Position numbers and translations under genes: made by a program. The notes below the pieces were generated by a model that searched no databases, had not been told where the DNA came from, and saw only the letters and a list, made by a program, of their open reading frames with translations. From Acidobacteriota bacterium (GTDB lineage Bacteria > Acidobacteriota > Vicinamibacteria > Vicinamibacterales > CAVVIG01), in NCBI GenBank assembly GCA_016195295.1, contig JACPZV010000148.1:1-8673 (forward strand): a stretch of DNA of 8,673 bases, in the 5' to 3' direction. Of this stretch, positions 1 to 5,234 are shown piece after piece. Position 1 is the stretch's first letter. Each line of letters opens with the position of its first letter.

Positions 1-288
1 GTCGATCATCATGAAGTCCATGAACTGCGGCACGCCGGCGTCGGTCGCGCTGCCGGACCGATCGTCGCGCGGGATGATCAGATCGACCAGCACCGCGACC
101 GTCGCGTATTCGTGCGCCGTGAAAAACTTCGGCCGGTAGGTCGCGCCTTTCACGGCGGCGGCGCGCCGGGTCTGCTGCTGCGCACGCGCGCCCGCCTGCT
201 CGGCCTCCGCCGGCGTCCACACCAGCACCGCCGCGGCCGGCGCGGACCCGAAGAGCTTCAGTGCCGTTCTTCGTGTGATTCTCGTCAT
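1..288 (-). CDS. Gluconate 2-dehydrogenase subunit 3 family protein (partial, N-terminal 96 residues)
   Basis: This is the N-terminal part of a small subunit that partners flavin-dependent GMC dehydrogenases in the periplasm; the rest lies beyond base 1. The ATG at 286-288 is followed by a twin-arginine signal (T5-R6-R7-T-A-L-K-L-F) and a hydrophobic, alanine-rich stretch, so Tat export is predicted. After a linker comes the family-typical block FFTAHEYATVAVLVDLIIP, then an aspartate-rich segment and the start of the 'AGVPQFMDFMM' region. An ATG eight bases upstream runs into a stop at once, which supports the chosen start. The gene follows the GMC gene at 35 bases on the same strand; the spacer is almost wholly a heptamer array carrying a GAGGAG that could act as a ribosome-binding site. 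In known systems this subunit gives the exported complex its signal peptide and helps fold the flavoprotein. The family call is fairly secure; the substrate is unknown. Confidence 0.85.
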   Translation of the reverse strand, partial: MTRITRRTALKLFGSAPAAAVLVWTPAEAEQAGARAQQQTRRAAAVKGATYRPKFFTAHEYATVAVLVDLIIPRDDRSGSATDAGVPQFMDFMMID

Positions 289-296
289 TCTCTCAT

Positions 297-324
297 CCGC
301 AATCCGCACTCCTCAATCCGCAAT
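297..324. repeat. Heptamer array A: four CCGCAAT-type units
   Basis: Four 7-bp units in register read CCGCAAT, CCGCACT, CCTCAAT, CCGCAAT on the plus strand. On the coding (minus) strand they read as ATTGCGG-type units. The array begins inside the stop codon of the GMC gene and fills most of the spacer before the subunit 3 gene. The degenerate units create a GAGGAG on the coding strand. It matches array B (2027-2054) in inverted orientation at 26 of 28 positions by eye. Confidence 0.85.
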
Positions 325-2015
325 CAGATCGCGAGCTGCCTTCTTTGTTCGGCGATGTACTCACCGGTCCTCATGGCGAGCGCGAGAATCGTCCACGTCA
401 CGTTCTTGTCCGCGTTCGACACGAACGGCCCGCCGTCGGCGATGAACAGATTCTTCACGTCGTGCGCCTGACAGTACTTGTTGACGACAGTCGAGGACGG
501 GTCGTCGCCCATCCGCGTCGTGCCGACTTCGTGAATGATGCGCCCGCCGTTGGCGAGACCGTAGCCCTGTTCACGCGGCGGCATCGGCGTCAGCGGCGTG
601 CCGCCCATCTCGCCGATGATCTGCCTGAACGTCTCCTGCATGTGCTTCGCTTGCTGGATTTCGTGGTCGGAGAACTTGAAGTGGAATCGCAGGACCGGAA
701 TGCCGTACCGGTCCACGATGCGGGGGTCGATCTCGCAGAAGCTGTCCTCGTTCGGGATCATCTCGCCCCGGCCCGAGAAGGTGACGGTCGCACCATAGTA
801 CCGGCGATAGTCGTCCTTCAGTTGTTTGCCGTAGCCGCCGACGCCGTTGATGCGCTCGATGCCGCCGAGGACGCCGAACGACGGCGCGTGACGTCCGCCG
901 CCCAGCTCGATGTGATAGCCGCGCGGGAAATCAAGCGCCTTGTTGTCGAGCCACCACGGCACGTACAGATGCATGCCGCCGATGCCGTCCTCGTTGTGCG
1001 GCACGCCGTCGGCGAGCGCGGGGATGTAGCCCGACACCGACAGCCCGGTGGAATCGGTGAGGTACCTGCCGACCACGCCGCTCGAGTTTGCGAGACCCTC
1101 CGAGGCTCGAGACGACGAATTGAGCAGCAGTCGCGCCGATTCGCACGCGCTCGCGGCCAGCACGACGATGCGCGCGCGGACTTCGTAATCGCGCCGATCG
1201 CGCGTGTCGACGTAGGACACGCCGGTCGCGAGACCGCTGTCGTCCGTCATCACCTCGCGCGCCATCGCGTTCGGGATGATTCGCAGGCGTCCAGTCGCGA
1301 GCGCCGGCGGCAGCAGTACCGACGGCGATGAGAAGTTCGAGTGCGTGGCGCAGCCGCGCCCGCACTGGCCGCAGTAATGACAGGCGGGCCGCCCGTTCAG
1401 CGGACGCGTGAGGATCGACATGCGCGACGGAATGCAGGTGATCTTCAGCCGATCGCACGCGCGCTTGATCAGATGCTCGTAGCATCGCGGCTTCGGCGGC
1501 GGCTGAAAAATTCCATCCGGCTCGTTGGGCAGTCCTTCGTTGGAGCCGAAGATGCCGACCAGCGTGTCGAGCTTGTCGTAGTACGGCTTCAGGTCGTCGT
1601 AGGCGATGGGCCAGTCGTCGCCGAGGCCGTCGAGGCTGCGATGTTTGAAGTCGTCCGGCCCGAAGCGCAGCGAGATGCGGCCCCAGTGATTCGTCCGCCC
1701 GCCGAGCATGCGCGCCCGGAACCAGTCGAACGTCGTGCCGGGCGCCATCGTGTAGGGTTCGCCCTCGAGATCCCACCCGCCGATCGCGCCGTCGAATTCG
1801 CCGAACGGCTTGGCCAGCGTCGGCGCGCCGCGCCGCGGCGAGTCGTACGCCCAAGCCGACATCTTCGAGTCCTTGGCGGCGTCCCACATCCCGCCGGCCT
1901 CGAGCATGACGACGTCCGCGCCGGCCTGGCAGAGGACGTTGGCGGCCATGCCGCCGCCGGCGCCCGACCCGACGATGCAGACGTCGTAGACCTTCGGCTG
2001 ACGGATGATCTGCAC
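324..2015 (-). CDS. GMC-family FAD-dependent oxidoreductase (gluconate/sugar dehydrogenase flavoprotein)
   Basis: A 563-residue flavoprotein of the glucose-methanol-choline family, likely oxidising a sugar or alcohol and passing electrons to a membrane acceptor. The Rossmann FAD motif GSGAGGG is at residues 16-22 and an acidic end of beta-2 (LEAGG) at 38-42. The second flavin-contact block GGRTNHWG is at 105-112. Near the C-terminus, HEVGTTRMG (H495) and NVTWTILALA (N538) occupy the places of the GMC active-site His and Asn. A cysteine cluster C212-x2-C215-x2-C218-x3-C222 resembles the Fe-S-binding region of three-subunit FAD glucose/fructose dehydrogenases, but whether it holds a cluster here is inference. 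No signal peptide is visible; export by piggy-backing on the Tat-targeted subunit 3 is likely. The start is a GTG (2013-2015) with no Shine-Dalgarno but with a TAGAAT box six bases upstream. The substrate cannot be told from sequence. Confidence 0.92.
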   Translation of the reverse strand: MQIIRQPKVYDVCIVGSGAGGGMAANVLCQAGADVVMLEAGGMWDAAKDSKMSAWAYDSPRRGAPTLAKPFGEFDGAIGGWDLEGEPYTMAPGTTFDWFRARMLGGRTNHWGRISLRFGPDDFKHRSLDGLGDDWPIAYDDLKPYYDKLDTLVGIFGSNEGLPNEPDGIFQPPPKPRCYEHLIKRACDRLKITCIPSRMSILTRPLNGRPACHYCGQCGRGCATHSNFSSPSVLLPPALATGRLRIIPNAMAREVMTDDSGLATGVSYVDTRDRRDYEVRARIVVLAASACESARLLLNSSSRASEGLANSSGVVGRYLTDSTGLSVSGYIPALADGVPHNEDGIGGMHLYVPWWLDNKALDFPRGYHIELGGGRHAPSFGVLGGIERINGVGGYGKQLKDDYRRYYGATVTFSGRGEMIPNEDSFCEIDPRIVDRYGIPVLRFHFKFSDHEIQQAKHMQETFRQIIGEMGGTPLTPMPPREQGYGLANGGRIIHEVGTTRMGDDPSSTVVNKYCQAHDVKNLFIADGGPFVSNADKNVTWTILALAMRTGEYIAEQRRQLAI

Positions 2016-2021
2016 GGGCAG

Positions 2022-2027
2022 ATTCTA
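2022..2027 (-). promoter_or_regulatory. TAGAAT -10-like box for the GMC gene, probable leaderless start
   Basis: On the minus strand TAGAAT is followed by six bases (CTGCCC) and then the GTG start, so transcription would begin at or next to the start codon. No Shine-Dalgarno sequence is present. No good -35 is seen: the place it should occupy lies in the heptamer array. The same geometry recurs upstream of the Uma2 gene and vapB. Confidence 0.45.
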
Positions 2028-2054
2028 TTGCGGATTGCGGATTGCGGATTGCGG
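2027..2054. repeat. Heptamer array B: four perfect ATTGCGG units
   Basis: Four exact tandem copies of ATTGCGG on the plus strand, directly upstream of the GMC start and touching its TAGAAT box. It lies in the 86-base gap between the Uma2-family gene and the GMC gene; the rest of that gap (about 2055-2101) shows nothing clear beyond a weak ACCGCG/CGCGGT inverted pair. Relative to array A at the other end of the GMC gene it is inverted. Confidence 0.92.
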
Positions 2055-2101
2055 AATTTCGATCGCACCGCGGCAGGTCTGAACGTTGCGCGGTTCCTGG
2101 A

Positions 2102-2653
2102 TCAGGCCAAAAGAAACAGCTCGTCGACCGCGAAGGTCCACTCGGGAACGGCAGGCTCCGCCTCTGCGGTTTCACCGCGACGATAGACCGTCGGATTTTC
2201 GGGATCGCTCGCGCGATGCACGCGAATCAATTCGTCGCGAAGTACGTCCACGTCCCAGACGACGAGCGTGCCTGCGGCGAAGTAATCCGCACGCTTGGCC
2301 GCCATCGCGCGTTCGGCTGCCGGACCGTAGTCATCTTCGCTGCGGACTTCGACGGCGAAGACGGGCGCGCCCTCGATGAACTTCGCGCCGAACGGAGGTC
2401 CGGTGTAGAAGGCGGCGTCCGGGCTGAACGACCGGCGATTCGGAAGCCGGACGAGGAAGCCGACACTGTCGCCGAAGGCTCGGCCGCGCTTCGTTCGACG
2501 ACCGTACTCTCGCAGGCTGACCGCGATCTCGAGCGCGGCGGTCCCGTGCGCGTCGCCAGTCAAGGGCATCAGCACGAGCTCGCCGTTGACCAGCTCGGCC
2601 TTCCCTTCGCAGCGATACAGGTCGTCGACTGTGGCCTCGCGTCTCGACGCCAT
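2102..2653 (-). CDS. Uma2-family (DUF820) PD-(D/E)XK nuclease-fold protein
   Basis: A 183-residue protein of the Uma2 family, a restriction-endonuclease-like fold common in many copies in cyanobacteria, Acidobacteria and Planctomycetes and of unknown biological role. Visible marks are the N-terminal helix and hairpin (VDDLYRCEGKAELVNGELVLM, split over residues 9-29), SPDAAF with D79, FAVEVRSEDD with E102, and K120 in the helix MAAKRADYF, followed by the strand VVWDVD. These fit the acidic and lysine positions of a PD-(D/E)XK core, so the protein may be active. The ATG at 2651-2653 is preferred to a GTG 51 bases upstream because it lines up with the family N-terminus and lies seven bases after a TAGAAT box. 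It is followed at 86 bases by the GMC gene on the same strand, but there is no obvious functional link. Confidence 0.85.
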   Translation of the reverse strand: MASRREATVDDLYRCEGKAELVNGELVLMPLTGDAHGTAALEIAVSLREYGRRTKRGRAFGDSVGFLVRLPNRRSFSPDAAFYTGPPFGAKFIEGAPVFAVEVRSEDDYGPAAERAMAAKRADYFAAGTLVVWDVDVLRDELIRVHRASDPENPTVYRRGETAEAEPAVPEWTFAVDELFLLA

Positions 2654-2660
2654 ATGGAGA

Positions 2661-2666
2661 ATTCTA
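2661..2666 (-). promoter_or_regulatory. TAGAAT -10-like box for the Uma2-family gene, probable leaderless start
   Basis: On the minus strand TAGAAT is followed by seven bases (TCTCCAT) and then the ATG at 2653. This puts the expected transcription start at the start codon, and no ribosome-binding site lies between. The -35 region is not convincing. The 158-base divergent gap 2654-2811 holds this box and the promoter candidate of the gene on the plus strand. Confidence 0.45.
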
Positions 2667-2759
2667 CCATCGTCATGTCGGGCAACCATTGCAGTTCCTG
2701 CCACTTTCGTCCGTAAGTCACAGCGAAATGAGGTCCGGTATGGATGCCGAGCAAACGGT

Positions 2760-2787
2760 TTGCCAGACTCGTTTTCGCGGCTAGAAT
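2760..2787 (+). promoter_or_regulatory. Candidate sigma-70 promoter for the kinase-stump/hydrolase gene
   Basis: TTGCCA (2760-2765), a 16-base spacer, and TAGAAT (2782-2787) lie upstream of the ATG at 2812, giving a leader of roughly 18 bases. No strong Shine-Dalgarno is visible in that leader. Because the gene starts with kinase sequence, this promoter may have been inherited from the ancestral kinase gene; that is inference. Confidence 0.45.
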
Positions 2788-2811
2788 CACGTCGCCGACC
2801 GTGACTGACGC

Positions 2812-2955
2812 ATGACGCTTTCCACCGGCACTCGCCTCGGCGCCGACGAAATTCTGTGCTCGCTCGGGGCAGGCGGGATGGGCGAGGTCTATCGCGCGCG
2901 CGATCCGAAGCTGAATCGCGACGTGGCGATCAAGGTCCTGCCCGAGGCGCTCGCT
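2812..2955 (+). other. Truncated Ser/Thr kinase 5' end (domain remnant within the fusion)
   Basis: About 48 codons give a clear kinase N-lobe start with the P-loop and the VAIK lysine, then similarity ends abruptly after LPEALA. No HRD, DFG or later kinase motif follows, so the fragment cannot be a working kinase. It still supplies the start codon for the downstream hydrolase. It appears to be the 5' remnant of a kinase gene joined by deletion or recombination. Confidence 0.75.
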
Positions 2956-4245
2956 CGGGGGTTCGGTGGCCTCGCGGGAAGACCGTTCGACCTGCATCCG
3001 AACGTCTTTCGCTTCGTCGTCGCCGTTGTCGTCGTCGGGCTTGTCGCGCACACGCGGACGGCAGCATCACCGTCGATTTCCGACGCTGGACGCGCCGCGC
3101 TGTCCGACTTTCTGCGCGCCAGCGTTGCCCGCGGCGACGCGCCAGCCATCGCGGCGCTCGTCGTCAACCGGGACGGCGTGATCTTCGAAGACGCGGCGGG
3201 GAAGCGCGACGTCGCGGCGAACAGTCCACTGGCGCCCGACGCGATCTTCCGCATCGCGTCGATGACCAAGCCGGTCACGTCGCTGGCGGCGATGATGCTC
3301 CGCGACGAAGGCACGCTCGGCCTCGACGATCCGGTCACGAAGTATGTGCCCGAGTTCGGCCGTGTTCGCGTGCTGACGCGATTCAATGAGGCGGACGCGA
3401 CCTACGAATCACGGCCGCCGAGCCGTCCCATCACCGTCCGTCATCTGCTCACGCACACGTCGGGCATCGGCTATTCGTTTGCCGACGCGCGCCTCGCGAA
3501 GCTCGACGATGGGAAGAAGACCGAAGCGGAGTTGCCGCTGCTGCATGACCCCGGCGACAAGTTCACCTACGGTCCGAACACCGCCGTGCTCGGACAAATC
3601 ATCGAGAAGGTTTCCGGTCAGACGCTCGACGCGTTTCTGAAGGCGCGCATTTTCGATCCGCTCGGGATGCGCGACACGTTTTTCGTCGTGCCACCGGACA
3701 AGGCCGATCGCGTCGTGACGCAGCACGTGAAACTGAACGGCGCGCTCGTCGAGCGGCCCAACCCGGCATCACTCAGATCGACGGTCCGGGGCGACGGCGG
3801 CTTGTTCTCTGATGCGCGCGACTACGGCGTGTTCATGCAAATGTGGCTGAACGGCGGCCGCCGCGGCGCTACGCGTCTCGCCCGCGAGTCGACGGTCAAA
3901 GAAATGATCGCCAACCAGATCGGCCCACTCGTCGTCGAGACGCAGGCGGCGTCGGGCGGCGCGATTTCGCGGCCCTTTCCGATCGGCGCGGGCAAAGACA
4001 AGTTCGGGTTTGGATTTCAAATCGAAACCGCTTCCATTGCGGAGCGCGGATTGCGGAATGCGGATCGGGGCCTTCGGAGTGCGGGAAGCTACAGCTGGGG
4101 CGGGATCAACAACACGCACTTCTGGATCGATCCGCGGAAGCAGATCGGGGCCGTCGTGCTCATGCAGGTGCTGCCGTACTACGACGAGCGCTGCCTGGAC
4201 GTCCTGCGCGGATTCGAGCGGCTCGTTTACCAGCAGATCCGCTGA
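2812..4245 (+). CDS. Serine beta-lactamase-like hydrolase (class C/esterase VIII type) fused to a protein-kinase N-terminal stump
   Basis: A 477-residue chimera. Residues 1 to about 48 match the start of a bacterial Ser/Thr kinase: the glycine loop GAGGMGEVYRARD (19-31) and VAIKVLPE with the ATP-site lysine K41. The rest of the kinase is missing. Residues 60-85 are a hydrophobic signal or anchor segment (FRFVVAVVVVGLVA), after which a beta-lactamase/penicillin-binding-protein fold begins: nucleophile motif S150-M-T-K153, HLLTHTSGIGY at 211-221, Y253-G-P-N256 at the tyrosine motif, PLGMRDTFF at 283-291, and the C-terminal SYSWGG (426-431) in place of KTG. Such proteins are periplasmic esterases, peptidases or lactamases; the substrate is unknown. 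No in-frame ATG, GTG or TTG lies between the kinase part and the hydrolase domain, so translation from 2812 (or a rare CTG at 2992) is needed. Residues 406-422 are encoded by a heptamer array. It converges on the peroxidase gene. Confidence 0.85.
   Translation: MTLSTGTRLGADEILCSLGAGGMGEVYRARDPKLNRDVAIKVLPEALARGFGGLAGRPFDLHPNVFRFVVAVVVVGLVAHTRTAASPSISDAGRAALSDFLRASVARGDAPAIAALVVNRDGVIFEDAAGKRDVAANSPLAPDAIFRIASMTKPVTSLAAMMLRDEGTLGLDDPVTKYVPEFGRVRVLTRFNEADATYESRPPSRPITVRHLLTHTSGIGYSFADARLAKLDDGKKTEAELPLLHDPGDKFTYGPNTAVLGQIIEKVSGQTLDAFLKARIFDPLGMRDTFFVVPPDKADRVVTQHVKLNGALVERPNPASLRSTVRGDGGLFSDARDYGVFMQMWLNGGRRGATRLARESTVKEMIANQIGPLVVETQAASGGAISRPFPIGAGKDKFGFGFQIETASIAERGLRNADRGLRSAGSYSWGGINNTHFWIDPRKQIGAVVLMQVLPYYDERCLDVLRGFERLVYQQIR
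4036..4084. repeat. Heptamer array C inside the hydrolase gene (seven units)
   Basis: Seven 7-bp units in register: ATTGCGG, AGCGCGG, ATTGCGG, AATGCGG, ATCGGGG, CCTTCGG, AGTGCGG. The unit is the same as in arrays A and B but more diverged. Translated in the gene's frame it gives the heptapeptide-periodic stretch ERGLRNA-DRGLRSA, close to the peptide IADCGLR that perfect ATTGCGG repeats encode. It sits just before the conserved SYSWGG motif, in what should be a surface loop. Confidence 0.8.
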
Positions 4246-4268
4246 TCGCGTCTGTGTGAGCCGCGATC
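4244..4268. terminator. Inverted repeat between convergent genes, possible bidirectional terminator
   Basis: GATCGCG (4244-4250) and CGCGATC (4262-4268) form a perfect 7-bp stem with an 11-base loop in the 32-base gap between the hydrolase stop and the peroxidase stop. No T-run follows on either strand, so a classical intrinsic terminator is not established; position is the main support. Confidence 0.3.
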
Positions 4269-4277
4269 GAATTCATC

Positions 4278-5234
4278 TCACCGCACGCCTTCGCGGATGG
4301 CCCCGGAGAGGGACTGCAGAAAGGCAATCAGCGTCTGCGTCTCGGTGGCCGTGAGATGGAGCGGATGGATCTCTGGATCGAGGTTTGGATTCGAGCGTCC
4401 ACCGCCGCTGTAAAACTCGACCACGGCGTCGAGCGTCGGCACGCTGCCGTCGTGCATGTAGGGCGCGGTGCTGGCGACCTCGCGCAGCGTCGGCGTCTTG
4501 AACGCGCCGCGATCTGCGTCGAGGCCCGTGACCGCGGCTCGCCCAAGGTCGGCGAACAAGCCCGCGCCAGCCTGCAGTCCCGAAACTCCAGCCCCCAGCC
4601 CCGAGCCCCCAGCCTCTGCGTGTGGACGCCAGGCGACGCCGGTGTTGTGAAGCTTCTCGTCCGAGAAGTTCGGTCCCACGTGGCACGCCGTGCAATTGCC
4701 CTTGCCGCGAAAGATCTGCAGCCCCGCCTGCTGCTCCATCGAGAGCGCCGCGCGGTCGCCGTTGATGAACCGGTCGGACGGCGAGTTGCCGGACAGGATG
4801 CTCCGGACATAACTCGCCAGCGCCTGCGACATCGTCGTGGAGTCCAGCCCGACGCGCGATGTGGCCTCGGCGAGCGTGAGATCCATTTCGTTCGGATCCT
4901 GGATCGGTTTGAGCACCTGGTCCTCGAGAGATGACGATCGGGCGTCCCAGAAGAACGCCCGTCCGTACCCCCGGTTGATGAGCGCCGGCGCGTTGCGGCG
5001 CCCGACGCGTCCGAGCAGGCCAACGGCGATCGGTCGATCGGTCGAGAACGCTCTCTCGGGGTCGTGACAGGTGACGCACGAGGTCGACTCGTCACGCGAG
5101 AGGCGGCGGTCGTTGAACAACCGCCGCCCCAGTTCGATCTTCTCGGCCGTCATTGGATTCGCCTCCGGGACCGGCATGTAGAGATCCAGCCCCAGAGGAA
5201 TCACGAGCGCCACGAGGAGCAGCAACAGCACCAT
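4278..5234 (-). CDS. Dihaem cytochrome c peroxidase / MauG-like protein
   Basis: A 318-residue envelope protein of the bacterial dihaem peroxidase family, which reduces hydrogen peroxide or carries out MauG-type oxidations using two c-type haems. Haem-binding motifs are CVTCH (residues 53-57) and CTACH (181-185). Other family blocks are ELGRRLFNDRRLSRD near 34-48, FFWDARSSSLEDQV near 94-107, GAFKTPTLREVA near 243-254 and TAPYMHDGS near 256-264. The N-terminus (MVLLLLLVALVIPLGL) is a signal or anchor, though it lacks a basic n-region. The ATG at 5232-5234 overlaps the upstream stop as TGATG, indicating translational coupling; a GTG 45 bases upstream would add EREK-containing sequence before the hydrophobic segment and cannot be excluded. 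Residues about 207-223 are encoded by heptamer array D, in a loop between the second haem and the conserved GAFKTPTLR. Confidence 0.9.
   Translation of the reverse strand: MVLLLLLVALVIPLGLDLYMPVPEANPMTAEKIELGRRLFNDRRLSRDESTSCVTCHDPERAFSTDRPIAVGLLGRVGRRNAPALINRGYGRAFFWDARSSSLEDQVLKPIQDPNEMDLTLAEATSRVGLDSTTMSQALASYVRSILSGNSPSDRFINGDRAALSMEQQAGLQIFRGKGNCTACHVGPNFSDEKLHNTGVAWRPHAEAGGSGLGAGVSGLQAGAGLFADLGRAAVTGLDADRGAFKTPTLREVASTAPYMHDGSVPTLDAVVEFYSGGGRSNPNLDPEIHPLHLTATETQTLIAFLQSLSGAIREGVR
4565..4613. repeat. Heptamer array D inside the peroxidase gene (GCTGGGG type, seven units)
   Basis: Seven 7-bp units in register on the plus strand: CGCCAGC, CTGCAGT, CCCGAAA, CTCCAGC, CCCCAGC, CCCGAGC, CCCCAGC. 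On the coding strand the consensus is GCTGGGG. Read in the gene's frame it gives AGGSGLGAGVSGLQAG, with a heptapeptide period (perfect units would encode AGGWGLG). It is a different unit from arrays A-C but has the same 7-bp period, and like array C it spans 49 bases. Confidence 0.8.

Noticed and set aside
297..324. Heptamer arrays as a CRISPR array
   Set aside because: The units are 7 bp with no spacers, and no cas genes are present.
345..1331. Long plus-strand open frame (328 codons) opposite the GMC gene
   Set aside because: It is the antisense shadow of a clear GMC gene in GC-rich DNA; its product is Arg/Val/His-rich with no recognisable domain.
931..2175. Minus-strand open frame of 414 codons overlapping the GMC and Uma2 genes
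   Set aside because: It is an alternative frame of the GMC gene with an arginine-rich product and no family likeness. Its PQSA/IRN-like part is only the translation of array B.
1341..2186. Plus-strand open frame of 281 codons opposite the GMC start
   Set aside because: It is the antisense shadow of the GMC gene and runs through array B; low-complexity product and no plausible start signal.
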